DNA of 64,000 nucleotides from Actinoplanes nipponensis (GTDB lineage Bacteria; Actinomycetota; Actinomycetes; Mycobacteriales; Micromonosporaceae). The stretch's first letter is position 1. Every line of letters starts with the position of its first letter. The stretch spans positions 62,001 to 126,000 of the forward strand of contig NZ_BOMQ01000028.1 of the NCBI RefSeq assembly GCF_016862275.1, given 5' to 3'. The notes under the pieces were generated by a model. It had not been told where the DNA came from. It did not search any database and saw nothing but the letters and a program-made list of their open reading frames with translations. Shown here in pieces: positions 18,938 through 27,107 of this stretch. Made by a program: the position numbers and the translations under genes.

Positions 18938-19702
18938 ATGTCCGCACCCATCCTGCTCACCGGCGGCACCGGCACGCTCGGCCGGCGCGGGAGTGGACGC
19001 TGCTGCACAAGGCCGGCCACCAGGTGCGCGTGCTCAGCCGGCGCCCGCCCGAGCCGGCCGAGGGCGCCACGTTCGTCACCGGCAACCTGGACACCGGCGC
19101 GGGAGTGGACGCCGCCGTCGCCAGCGTCACCACGATCCTGCACTGCGCGGGCAGCGCCAAGGGCGACGGGAACAGGCCCGGACGCTGGCGCGCCGCACCT
19201 GGTCCTCGTCTCGGTCGTCGGCGCCGACCGGGTGGCCGTGGTCAGCGCGCCGGACCGGGCGATGTTCGGCTACTTCGCGGCCGAACGGGCGGCCGAGGAG
19301 GTAATCGCCGGGTCCGGGCTGCCGTGGACCACGCTGCGCGCGACCCGGTTCCACGACCTGATGCCGGCCGTGGCGCGCCGGCTGGCGGGGCTGCCGGTGA
19401 TCCCGGTCGCGGCCGGGGTCCGCTTCCAGCCGGTGGACACCGGCGAGGTGGCCGCCCGGCTGGTCGAGCTGGCCCTGGCCGGGCCGGCCGGGCCGGCGCC
19501 CGACCTGGGCGGGCCGCGGGCCCACCCGATGGCCGAGCTGGTGCGCGGCTACCTGCGGGCGACCGGCCGGCGCCGCCCGATCGTCGCGGTCCCGGCCGTG
19601 GGCGGAGCGTACCGGGCGATCCGGTCCGGCAACCACCTGGCCCCGGACCGCGCGGTCGGGCTGCGGACGTGGGAGCAGTTCCTGGCCGGCACCGTGGCGT
19701 GA
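18938..19702 (+). pseudogene. Frameshifted NmrA-like NAD(P)-binding epimerase/oxidoreductase
   Basis: The N-terminus MSAPILLTGGTGTLGR is a Rossmann GxxGxxG start. Homology then moves to another frame (TLLHKAGHQVRVLSRRPPEP through ILHCAGSAKGDG), next to a third (EQARTLAR), and returns to the first at APHLVLVSVVGADRV, continuing to 19702. At least three frame changes with small deletions occur before about 19200, so no full-length protein is made. The intact relatives are the usual targets of ECF41 sigma factors. Sequencing error is possible but would have to be repeated within 250 bp. Confidence 0.8.
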
Positions 19703-19760
19703 CCGGGGCCCGGCCTCCGCCATCGGCTCGGTGGCCGTCGCCGCCGACCGGCGGGCCGGT

Positions 19761-20444
19761 TCAGGGGCGTACGCCGCTGAGGTGGGCCACCGTCACGGCG
19801 AACTCCCCCGCGGCCGGGCAGTGCCCGGCCACCGCCGGCACGTCGGCCCCGGTGCCCAGTTCGCGCAGGGTGGGCAGCATGGCCACGCGCAGGCCGAGGC
19901 GCAGCGCGGCGACCGTGAGAGCCGCGGCGCTGCCCAACGCGCCCGGCATGGCACGCAGCGCGGCGCCGTGCGACGGCTCGCGTACCCCGAACGCCCACCA
20001 GCCCGCGCCGGTGGTGGGCCCGAGCACGGCGTCGAACTCGCGCAGCAGCGCGGCGGCGTCGCTCAGCAGCCCGGGGCTGAGCTGCGGCACCTGCGGGGAG
20101 ATCAGCAGCGTGCCGCCCGGCGCGCCGCCGGGGCCCGCGAAGGCGGTCGCGAGCGGGCCGACCCCGATCGGCCATCCGGGCATCGCCCGGACCGCCCGCA
20201 GCGTGTCGGCCGCCGCCGCGGCCGCGATCATGGTGGCCTGCCGGCCGGTCCAGGGCCGGTCCAGCCGGGACGCCGGCCCGGCGAGGTCGGTGACGACCTG
20301 GACCTCGCACGGCCACGTCGCCGGGGTACGGCGCGGGCGGCAGGGATGCACCCGGCCCCCGACGGGTCGCCGCCCGACCACCGAGGTGTCCCGGGTCCGC
20401 CGCGACGGCCGGCCGGCGTACGGCGCGCCAGATCGAGTCATCAC
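19761..20444 (-). CDS. DUF2064 glycosyltransferase-like protein
   Basis: A 227-residue protein related to the DUF2064 group, which has a nucleotidyl/glycosyltransferase-A-like fold. Matching elements are LLISPQVPQLSPGLL, FDAVLGPTTGAGWWAFGVRE and LRVAMLPTLRELGTGADV. The usual DTP near the metal site reads SPQVP, and the region after it is shortened, so activity is uncertain. The start at 20444 (MMTRSGAPYA) gives an atypical Arg-rich N-terminus; a later start is possible. Confidence 0.55.
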   Translation of the reverse strand: MMTRSGAPYAGRPSRRTRDTSVVGRRPVGGRVHPCRPRRTPATWPCEVQVVTDLAGPASRLDRPWTGRQATMIAAAAAADTLRAVRAMPGWPIGVGPLATAFAGPGGAPGGTLLISPQVPQLSPGLLSDAAALLREFDAVLGPTTGAGWWAFGVREPSHGAALRAMPGALGSAAALTVAALRLGLRVAMLPTLRELGTGADVPAVAGHCPAAGEFAVTVAHLSGVRP

Positions 20445-20556
20445 TCATCCACTCCCCCGGACCGGACGCCGGCGGCTGCCGCGTCCCTCTGCACAGTGGC
20501 GAACCGGGCGCGGAAGGTTGCCCGGAACCGCCAACTTTCTTCAGCGAGCCGATGCA

Positions 20557-20575
20557 TTGACAGGTACCGATCGGT
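20557..20575 (+). promoter_or_regulatory. TTGACA and ACCGATCGGT upstream of LPMO
   Basis: A consensus -35 hexamer TTGACA (20557-20562) is followed at once by the 10-bp palindrome ACCGATCGGT (20566-20575), about 125 bp before the LPMO ATG. No clear -10 element was found. The remainder of the 20445-20700 gap shows no gene. Confidence 0.4.
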
Positions 20576-20700
20576 CGGCGAGGCTGAGCGCGCACCCCAC
20601 CGGGCCGGTGGCGGGCGGAGGCCGTGGGCAGCCTCCGCCGTTCCCCTGAAGGACCATGCCCCTCTCCCCGGGGCCCTTTCTCACGGAGTGCTGAGCCCTC

Positions 20701-21795
20701 ATGTCCTCTTCGCTACGAATCCGCCTTCTGATCAGCGGTCTCGTCGGGATCGTCGTGGCCACGCTGGCCGCGGTCGTGCTGCCCGCCGGGCCCGCGGCCG
20801 CGCACGGCAACGTCACCGGGCCGGCGTCGCGCAACTACGGCTGCTACGAACGCTGGGGCAGCAAGTTCCAGGACCCGGCGATGGCGACCGCCGACCCGAT
20901 GTGCTGGCAGGCGTGGCAGGCCGACCCGAACGCCATGTGGAACTGGAACGGCCTCTTCCGCGAGGGCGTGGCCGGCAACCACCAGGCCGCGATCCCGGAC
21001 GGCCAGCTGTGCAGCGCCGGGCACACCCAGAGCGGGCGCTACAACGCCCTGGACGCCGTCGGCAACTGGACGGCCACGTCGGTCGGCAACAGCTTCAACG
21101 TCCGGCTCTTCGACGGGGCCAGCCACGGCGCCGACTACATCCGGGTGTACGTCACCAAGCCCGGCTTCAACCCGGTCACCCAGGCCCTGAAGTGGTCCGA
21201 CCTGGATCTGGTGAGCCAGATCGGCAACACCCCGGCCGCGCAGTGGAACCAGGTCAGCGGCGGCGTGCAGATCGACGTGCCGGTGGCGCTGTCCGGGCGT
21301 ACCGGGCGGGCCATGGTCTACACCATCTGGCAGGCCAGCCACCTGGACCAGTCCTACTACTTCTGCAGCGACGTGACGTTCGGCGGCGCCGGCACCCCGC
21401 CGACCAGCACCCCGCCGGTCAGCACCCCGCCGGTCAGCACCCCGCCCGTCACCACGTCGCCCACGGCGTCGCCGACCACCCCGGCCCCGCCGGCGAGCGG
21501 CGCGTGCTCGGCCACCTACGCCGTGGCCTCCTCGTGGCAGGGCGGCTACCAGGGCGAGGTCAAGGTGACCGCCGGCCCGGCGGCCATCAAGGGCTGGACC
21601 GTCTCGCTGGCCTACGCCGGCAGCCAGACGATCCAGCAGGGCTGGAACGCCACGGTGTCGGCGAGCGGCGCCACGGTGACGGCGACCAATACCGGATACA
21701 ACGGCGCACTGGCCGCCGGCGGCAGCACGACGTTCGGATTCATCGCCTCCGGGGCGAGCGCCGTCCCGACGGTGACTTGTCGCGCCACTGTCTGA
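20701..21795 (+). CDS. AA10 lytic polysaccharide monooxygenase with CBM2
   Basis: Secreted copper enzyme that oxidatively cleaves crystalline polysaccharide. The signal peptide ends at AAA-His35, the N-terminal histidine of the copper brace; the second brace residue is His142 in DGASHGADY. The catalytic domain (35-229) closely resembles Streptomyces LPMO10B-type enzymes active on cellulose and chitin (SRNYGCYERWG, MCWQAWQADPNAMWNWNGL, YTIWQASHLDQSYYFCSD). A Thr/Pro linker with STPPV repeats (about 231-270) joins a C-terminal CBM2 (273-364). It stands alone on the plus strand. Confidence 0.95.
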   Translation: MSSSLRIRLLISGLVGIVVATLAAVVLPAGPAAAHGNVTGPASRNYGCYERWGSKFQDPAMATADPMCWQAWQADPNAMWNWNGLFREGVAGNHQAAIPDGQLCSAGHTQSGRYNALDAVGNWTATSVGNSFNVRLFDGASHGADYIRVYVTKPGFNPVTQALKWSDLDLVSQIGNTPAAQWNQVSGGVQIDVPVALSGRTGRAMVYTIWQASHLDQSYYFCSDVTFGGAGTPPTSTPPVSTPPVSTPPVTTSPTASPTTPAPPASGACSATYAVASSWQGGYQGEVKVTAGPAAIKGWTVSLAYAGSQTIQQGWNATVSASGATVTATNTGYNGALAAGGSTTFGFIASGASAVPTVTCRATV

Positions 21796-21843
21796 GCAAT
21801 TCCTTAAGGTCCTTCCACCGGACCCGCGAGACAGTTACAGTTA

Positions 21844-21865
21844 TGGTTGGGAGCGCTCCCAACCA
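21844..21865. promoter_or_regulatory. CebR-type palindrome in a convergent gap
   Basis: A 22-bp perfect palindrome with core TTGGGAGCGCTCCCAA, nearly the box at 2321-2338 (12-bp core GGGAGCGCTCCC shared). It lies 48 bp after the LPMO stop, between two genes that end toward each other, so no coding gene begins next to it. It may act on an unannotated transcript or as a remote operator. Confidence 0.7.
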
Positions 21866-21953
21866 CCATCCTCCCGCCCCCTGGAGGTGATCCGGCAAGA
21901 CCATTCACCGGCCCGGCTCCCGCACCACGATTCATCCGTCCGAACAGGTATCG

Positions 21954-21989
21954 GAACGGGGGATGAGGCGCCCTCCTCATCCCCCGTTC
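21954..21989. terminator. Strong hairpin in the LPMO / pectinesterase gap
   Basis: Perfect 15-bp stem (arms 21954-21968 and 21975-21989) with a 6-nt loop, lying between two convergent genes. It is likely a bidirectional terminator. Confidence 0.8.
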
Positions 21990-22026
21990 TCCCGTTGTCG
22001 GGCGCGGCCCGGCCGCGGCGGCACGA

Positions 22027-22067
22027 CGAAGGCCCGCGCCGGCGTTCCCCTCCGCCGCGGGCCTTCG
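22027..22067. terminator. Second hairpin, 3' of pectinesterase
   Basis: Perfect 12-bp stem (22027-22038 and 22056-22067) with a 17-nt loop, 20 bp beyond the pectinesterase stop. Together with the hairpin at 21954 it insulates the convergent genes. Confidence 0.75.
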
Positions 22068-22087
22068 CGTCTGTCCGGCCGCAGCCG

Positions 22088-23098
22088 TCAGCCGGTGACC
22101 ACCGGGTTCCACCCGTCGCCGCCGGCCAGGTACTTCTGGGCCGTGTAGTTGGCCGCCGCCGCGTCGCTGAGCTGCGGACGGTTGCTGTTGACCGTCGCGC
22201 CCGGGCCGGAGTTGCGGTACTCCGCCAGCCGGGCGTCCTTCCAGGAGAAGCCGCTCATGTCGGTCCACGGCTGGGCGGTACGGATGTGCGCCCCGAGCAC
22301 CGAGTTGCGGATCAGCACCTGCGGATCCGCCGAGGTGTCGCCGCCCGGGTGCCACGGCCGGCCCAGATAGACCGTGCCGGCGGCCGCGTCGCTGGTCAGC
22401 CGGGAATTGACGATCAATATCCCGTAGGCCCGCGCGCCCGGCGTCGCCGAGGCCGTCACATACCCGTTGTTGGACTGATTACGGGTCGACGAGAAGATCT
22501 CCGAGTTGTCGAACACCGAGGTGCCGCTGCCATAAATGAAATCGACGTCGCCCTCGACATAGGCCTTGTAGAAATAGGCGCGGACCGCGCCGTGGACCAG
22601 CAGCGTGTCCTGATCGCCGACCAGCCGCACGTTGCGGAACCTCGCCCGGTCGGCCTTCACGTAGAGGGCCAGCGCCTGCGAGGCGCCGTTGGCGCTCTCG
22701 TTGTAGTCGTTGCGCACGGTGAGGTGGCGCATCTCGATGTCCTTGGCGCCCAGCAGCACCGTGGCGCTGCCCTCGGTCCCGTCGGTGTTCTGCGGGCGGC
22801 TCGCGGTGATCACCACGTCGGTGGCGACGCCGGTGGCCCCGGTGAAGACGATGTTGGGCTTGGTCGACGGCACGACGACCCGGCCGGCGTACGTGCCCTT
22901 CTTGATGGTGATCGTGGCGGTGCTCGCGTTGCCGGCCGGGACCAGGTCCACGGCCGCCTGCACGGTGCGCACGGTGCCGGTGCCGTCCGCCGCCACGGTG
23001 ATCGCCAGGGCGGCCTCCGCGCCGGTGACCCCGGCCAGCGTGCCGGCCACGGTGGCCAGCCCGGCCAGGCCGGTCGCGAGCAACTTGCGGTGTTTCAT
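22088..23098 (-). CDS. Secreted CE8 pectin methylesterase
   Basis: Removes methyl esters from pectin, preparing it for pectate lyase. Signal peptide about 1-29, then a right-handed beta-helix. Catalytic Asp164 lies in GDQDTL and Asp186 in GDVDFIYG; Arg247 lies in LGRPW. QALAL forms another conserved site. The length of 336 aa is normal for a single-domain enzyme. AGGAG precedes the ATG by six bases. It follows the PL1 gene after an intercistronic hairpin. Confidence 0.94.
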   Translation of the reverse strand: MKHRKLLATGLAGLATVAGTLAGVTGAEAALAITVAADGTGTVRTVQAAVDLVPAGNASTATITIKKGTYAGRVVVPSTKPNIVFTGATGVATDVVITASRPQNTDGTEGSATVLLGAKDIEMRHLTVRNDYNESANGASQALALYVKADRARFRNVRLVGDQDTLLVHGAVRAYFYKAYVEGDVDFIYGSGTSVFDNSEIFSSTRNQSNNGYVTASATPGARAYGILIVNSRLTSDAAAGTVYLGRPWHPGGDTSADPQVLIRNSVLGAHIRTAQPWTDMSGFSWKDARLAEYRNSGPGATVNSNRPQLSDAAAANYTAQKYLAGGDGWNPVVTG

Positions 23099-23128
23099 GG
23101 TGAGCTCCTGTCGTTGGGCGCAGACCGG

Positions 23129-23162
23129 CGCCCGGCCTCCCGCGGGTACGGGAGGCCGGGCG
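23129..23162 (-). terminator. Intercistronic hairpin between PL1 and CE8
   Basis: A 14-bp stem (23129-23142 and 23149-23162) with a 6-nt loop, between two genes on the same strand. It may terminate PL1 transcripts or tune read-through into the pectinesterase gene. Confidence 0.7.
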
Positions 23163-23173
23163 GCCGGCGGGGG

Positions 23174-24175
23174 TCAGAGCGAGATGCGCCCGGCACCCGC
23201 GTTGCCGGTCACGATGGACTTGACGTTGCTGGCGGCGTCGGCCGTGTAGGCGTACGGGATGGACTTGACGCTGCCGCCGGTCTGGCCGGCACCGGAGTTG
23301 ACGAGCAGGTTGCCCCGGGCGACCAGCGTGCCCGGGCCGGAGTCGCCCTCACCGAGGTGGAACGGGTCCTGCACGCCCTCGAACGAGTTGTTCTCGACCA
23401 GCACGCCGGCGCCCTCGGTGGACGCCACGCCGTAGCCGCTGTTGTTGCGGTAGTAGTTGTTGTAGACGTGCACCGGGTTGCCGAAGCGGACCCGCGGGTG
23501 CCGCTGCGTCGACGCGTCGAACCAGTTGTGGTGGTAGGTCACCCGCAGGTGGCCGGTGTCCTGCGCGGCGTTGTCGTCGCTGTGGCCGAGCAGCATCGAC
23601 TTGTCGTGGTTGAAGACCCGGTTCCAGGACACCGTGATGAAGTCGGAGCCGCGCTTGATGTCCACGGCGCCGTCGTGGCCGTTGCTGAACGTGTTGTGGT
23701 CGACCCAGATGTTCGTGGCCGAGGTCTGCACGTTGATCGCGTCGTCGTTCCAGTCGCGGAACGTGAGGTTGCGGATGATCACGTTGCGGTCGCCGTTGAC
23801 GTTCAGCCCGCAGCCGACGATCGTGGCGCCCGCGTTGCCGATGATGGTCTTGTTGGACCGCACCCGCAGCATGCCGGAGCAGGAAATGGTGCCGGAGACC
23901 CGGATGACCGCGGCCGAGCTGGAGCCGACCGCCGTGGTCAGCGCCGAGGCGCTGGTCACCGTCGTGGTGGCGGCGCCGCCGCCGCCGGTGGTGCCGCCGT
24001 TCTGGGTCGCCCAGCCGACCAGGTCGGTCACCGCGGCCAGGGTGCTGGGCGGCGCCGCCGCCCCGGTCTCCGCGGCGGAGGCCGCGCCCGTCATGGTGAT
24101 GCCCGCGGTGACGAGAGCGATCGCGGCCGCGCCGGCGGTGGAGCCCAGCACGACGTGGCGCACGTTTCTGCGCAT
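23174..24175 (-). CDS. Secreted PL1 pectate lyase
   Basis: Cleaves de-esterified polygalacturonate by beta-elimination. Signal peptide about 1-35 with a spacer rich in Gly and Thr, then the parallel beta-helix. PL1 marks are NIWVDHNTFS (155-164), DKSMLLGHSDD and RHPRVRFG (225-232), which supplies the catalytic and substrate-binding arginines. The start at 24175 has AAGGAG upstream; an earlier in-frame start would place extra residues before the signal peptide. It works with the CE8 enzyme downstream. Confidence 0.93.
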   Translation of the reverse strand: MRRNVRHVVLGSTAGAAAIALVTAGITMTGAASAAETGAAAPPSTLAAVTDLVGWATQNGGTTGGGGAATTTVTSASALTTAVGSSSAAVIRVSGTISCSGMLRVRSNKTIIGNAGATIVGCGLNVNGDRNVIIRNLTFRDWNDDAINVQTSATNIWVDHNTFSNGHDGAVDIKRGSDFITVSWNRVFNHDKSMLLGHSDDNAAQDTGHLRVTYHHNWFDASTQRHPRVRFGNPVHVYNNYYRNNSGYGVASTEGAGVLVENNSFEGVQDPFHLGEGDSGPGTLVARGNLLVNSGAGQTGGSVKSIPYAYTADAASNVKSIVTGNAGAGRISL

Positions 24176-24331
24176 GGTCTTCTCCTTGACGTTGCGGTGA
24201 TGCCGCGGGTGGATCGCGGCCGGTGAGGAACGGGGGGGCGCCGTCCGGATCGGCACCAGCGGCCGCCGGCCGGTCGCCGGGGCCCACGCGGTGGCTCTGC
24301 TGCTGGCTCCCTCGCCCGCTTTGCCCGAAGC

Positions 24332-24339
24332 AAGCGCTT
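24332..24339. promoter_or_regulatory. AAGCGCTT operator-like palindrome before PL1
   Basis: The flanks give TAAGCGCTTG when read on the minus strand, a common LacI-family half-site arrangement, 157 bp upstream of the PL1 ATG. A separate inverted repeat GACAAC/GTTGTC (24351-24369) lies beside it. Confidence 0.4.
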
Positions 24340-24350
24340 ACCTTTCCCAG

Positions 24351-24369
24351 GACAACACAGACGGTTGTC
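24351..24369. repeat. Inverted repeat GACAAC-N7-GTTGTC
   Basis: Arms at 24351-24356 and 24364-24369 in the gap between GH43 and PL1. Next to it, GTTTGCAGG occurs twice at an 11-bp step (24387 and 24398). Function not known; protein binding or a weak terminator are possible. Confidence 0.4.
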
Positions 24370-24413
24370 GATGTGAAGGCCAAGGCGTTTGCAGGATGTT
24401 TGCAGGTTGCGGC

Positions 24414-25406
24414 TCAGTGCACGAACGGCCAGCCGGCCGAGTCGTAGCCGATCAGGTTGATGCCCAGATAGGACGCGCCACTGGCGGCGTAGTAGTGGTA
24501 CACCAGCACGTCGCTGTCGGTGTCGGTGAAGACCGCCTGGTGCCCGGGCCCGTGGATGCCGCCGTGCGAGGCCAGCACCTGGGTGCCGCCGCCGGCCGTC
24601 ATCGCGGTGCCGTTGCGGTCCACGAAGGGCCCGGTGACGCTGGTGGACCGGCCGACCATGATCCGGTACGTGCTGGACGCGCCCCGGCAGCACAGGTCGA
24701 ACGACACCCACAGGTAGTAGTACGAGCCGTGCCGGACCAGCGTCGGCGCCTCGATGGCCCCGCCGCCGCGGCCGGCCAGCGACCGGATCGTGCTGTCCGA
24801 CCGCTTGCCGGTCGAGGCGTTGAGCGCGACCTGCTTGATGCCCGACCAGAACGACCCGAAGGTCAGCCACCACCGGCCCTGCGCGTCCACCGTGAGGTTC
24901 GGGTCGATGGCGTTGTAGTCGTTGGCGGCGCTCGACTCGATCACCAGGCCCTGGTTGGTCCACGAGCCGGACGCGCCGGTGGTGCTGGTGGCCAGGAAGA
25001 TGGCCGAGCGGTTGGAGCCGAACGTGGACGCCGAGTAGTACAGGTAGTACCGGCCGTTGTGGTACGAGATGTCGGGCGCCCACAGGTTGCGGCTGCCGCC
25101 GGTGTACGCGGTCGTCCAGCTCGCGCCGTTCGGGAAGACCGCGCCGGCGTTGCGGAACGCCGTACGGTCCGGCGAGGTCTTGAGCTGGATGTTGTCGCCG
25201 GTGTGGGCGACGAGGTAGCCGCCGGCGGGCGTCTTGACGATCGACGGGTCATGCACCCCGGTGTCGCCGGTGACCACGCCCGGGTTCGGATAGTCGGCCG
25301 CCTCGGCGTGCGTGGCCGCGACGGCGGTGAGCGCCAGCAACGCGCCGGTGACGACGCCGGCCAGCAGGCCGCGCCGCGCGGCACGGCGCGGGTGGAGTTT
25401 CGCCAT
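24414..25406 (-). CDS. Secreted GH43 endo-1,5-alpha-L-arabinanase
   Basis: Cuts the arabinan side chains of pectin. Signal peptide about 1-37, then a single five-bladed propeller, 330 aa in all. Catalytic residues by family pattern are Asp53 (VHDPSIVK), Asp168 (NAIDPNL) and Glu219 (AIEAPTLV). The segment FDLCCRGASSTYRIMVGRS is typical of bacterial arabinanases. The ATG at 25406 follows GGGAGGG. It is divergent from the GH43-CBM13 gene with separate operators in between. Confidence 0.92.
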   Translation of the reverse strand: MAKLHPRRAARRGLLAGVVTGALLALTAVAATHAEAADYPNPGVVTGDTGVHDPSIVKTPAGGYLVAHTGDNIQLKTSPDRTAFRNAGAVFPNGASWTTAYTGGSRNLWAPDISYHNGRYYLYYSASTFGSNRSAIFLATSTTGASGSWTNQGLVIESSAANDYNAIDPNLTVDAQGRWWLTFGSFWSGIKQVALNASTGKRSDSTIRSLAGRGGGAIEAPTLVRHGSYYYLWVSFDLCCRGASSTYRIMVGRSTSVTGPFVDRNGTAMTAGGGTQVLASHGGIHGPGHQAVFTDTDSDVLVYHYYAASGASYLGINLIGYDSAGWPFVH

Positions 25407-25430
25407 GGGACCCTCCCGGTCCGATAGACA

Positions 25431-25450
25431 ACGACATCGGTCGATGTCGT
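25431..25450. promoter_or_regulatory. 20-bp palindrome before GH43 arabinanase
   Basis: ACGACATCG and CGATGTCGT form perfect 9-bp arms around GT. It lies 25 bp upstream of the arabinanase ATG, a good place for repressor binding. No second copy was noticed in the window. Confidence 0.65.
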
Positions 25451-25534
25451 GCCGCAGTGTGAGCGGTAACAGATGCGTCGTCAAGGTTTCCCGATTGTTT
25501 CGGGCAGATGGGGTGAAGGTATTGACCGACTCTG

Positions 25535-25550
25535 TTGTGAACGTTCACAA
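25535..25550. promoter_or_regulatory. TTGTGAACGTTCACAA operator before GH43-CBM13
   Basis: A 16-bp perfect palindrome, LacI-like in form, 49 bp upstream of the GH43-CBM13 ATG. Its GTGAACGTTCAC core resembles the operators at 40337-40402 before the galactoside operon. Confidence 0.7.
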
Positions 25551-25598
25551 TCGCCAGGCCGGACCGACCGGCGGCGGACGAAGACCAGGAGTGGCCCG

Positions 25599-27107
25599 AT
25601 GGAGCTGCGCTTACGCCGGGGGTCCCGGCCCCTTTTCCTGCTGGCGGCGGCGGTGCTGCTGATCGTGGTCGCGATCGTCGCGCCGCTCTCGCAGAGCCGG
25701 GCGGCGGCCGCCACCACGTTCACCAACCCGGTGGCGGCGGCGCCCTACGGCGCCGACCCGTGGCTCGGCTACTACAACGGCAACTACTACCTCGCGGCCA
25801 CCACCTGGAACTCGCAGCTGGTGATCAAGAAGGCGGCCTCGGTGGCGGCGCTGGCCGGCGCGGCCGAGACGGTGGTCCACACCGGAACGGGCTCGGCGAA
25901 CTGCTGCAACATGTGGGCGCCGTCGCTGCACCTGCTCGACGGGCCGAACGGCAAACGGTGGTACTACTACTATTCGGCCGGCCCGGCGGCCTGCTGCGAC
26001 GGGCAACGGTCGTACGTGCTGGAGAGCTCCGGCACCGACCCGATGGGCCCGTACCACTACGCCGCGCAGCTCGCCGTGCAGGCCGGCAACGGCTGGGCCA
26101 TCGACGGCAGCGTGGCCACCATCAACGGCGCGAACTACTACCTCTACTCGTCCTGGGTCGGCAACCTGCAGAGCCTGTTCATCGCCCCGATGAGCAACCC
26201 GTGGACGGTCAGCGCGTACGGCACCAAGCTGTCCTCGCCGTCGTACTCCTGGGAGATGTCCGGCGGCAACACCCAGGAGGCGCCGTACGTGCTCCAGCAC
26301 GGCGGGAAGACGTTCCTCACGTACTCGGCCAGCTCGTGCAACACCCCGGACTACAAGCTCGGCATGCTGACCCTGACCGGCGGCAACCCGCTGAGCGCGT
26401 CCTCGTGGACCAAGAAGAGCACGCCGATCTTCCAGCGCGCCGACGGCAACGGCGTGTACGGCCCCGGCGGCCAGGGCTTCTTCTCCTCGCCGGACGGCAC
26501 CGAGACCTGGGTGGTCTACCACGCCAACGAGACCGCCGGGCAGGGCTGCGGCGGCACCCGGACCACCCGGATCCAGAAGATCGGCTGGAACGCCGACGGC
26601 TCGCCGAACCTGGGCGCCCCGGCCGCGCTGGGCAGCACGCAGACCGCGCCCTCGGGCGACCCCGGCGGCAGCGTCACGTTCCCCGTGGCCGGCACGAAGT
26701 ACCGACTGATCAACCAGAACAGCGGCGCGGCGCTGGACGCGGTCAACTGCGGCACGGCCAACGGCACGGCGATCGACCAGTGGGCCCCGCTCGGCAACGC
26801 CTGCCAGCAATGGACCTTCGCCCGGGCCGGCAGCGGCTACTGGACCATCACCAACGTGAACAGCGGCACGGTGCTCGACTCGGTCAACTGCGGCACGGCG
26901 GACGGCACAGCGGTCAACCTCTGGGCCGCGCTCGGCAACGCCTGCCAGCAGTGGAGCATCACGCCGGTCAACGGGCGCCACCTCATCGCCAACCGCGGCA
27001 ACGGCAAGGTGCTGGACGTGGCGAACTGCGCCACCGCCAACGGCGCCGCGGTGCGGCAGTGGGCCGCCCTCGGCAACACCTGCCAGGAGTGGCGCATCAC
27101 CCCGTAG
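25599..27107 (+). CDS. Secreted GH43 arabinofuranosidase/arabinanase with ricin-type CBM13
   Basis: GH43 enzyme of 502 aa. Signal anchor or signal peptide about 12-38, catalytic propeller to about 365 with Asp53 (GADPWLG), Asp169 (AIDGSV) and Glu227 (QEAPYV), then a CBM13 beta-trefoil with three repeats ending in QQWTF, QQWSI and QEWRI. Cys pairs such as NCCNMW and ACCDGQ suggest disulfides. Exo- or endo-acting arabinan or arabinoxylan hydrolase; the exact linkage cannot be read from sequence. The ATG at 25599 has AGGAG upstream. The end overlaps the convergent LysR gene by 11 bp. Confidence 0.9.
   Translation: MELRLRRGSRPLFLLAAAVLLIVVAIVAPLSQSRAAAATTFTNPVAAAPYGADPWLGYYNGNYYLAATTWNSQLVIKKAASVAALAGAAETVVHTGTGSANCCNMWAPSLHLLDGPNGKRWYYYYSAGPAACCDGQRSYVLESSGTDPMGPYHYAAQLAVQAGNGWAIDGSVATINGANYYLYSSWVGNLQSLFIAPMSNPWTVSAYGTKLSSPSYSWEMSGGNTQEAPYVLQHGGKTFLTYSASSCNTPDYKLGMLTLTGGNPLSASSWTKKSTPIFQRADGNGVYGPGGQGFFSSPDGTETWVVYHANETAGQGCGGTRTTRIQKIGWNADGSPNLGAPAALGSTQTAPSGDPGGSVTFPVAGTKYRLINQNSGAALDAVNCGTANGTAIDQWAPLGNACQQWTFARAGSGYWTITNVNSGTVLDSVNCGTADGTAVNLWAALGNACQQWSITPVNGRHLIANRGNGKVLDVANCATANGAAVRQWAALGNTCQEWRITP

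Noticed and set aside
21401..21450. Repeats of about 15 bp in the LPMO gene
   Set aside because: They encode the STPPV linker units.
21887..24226. Plus-strand open frame across the pectin genes, possibly explaining the CebR box
   Set aside because: Its sequence is an antisense shadow of CE8 and PL1 and shows no protein-like composition, so it does not explain the operator.
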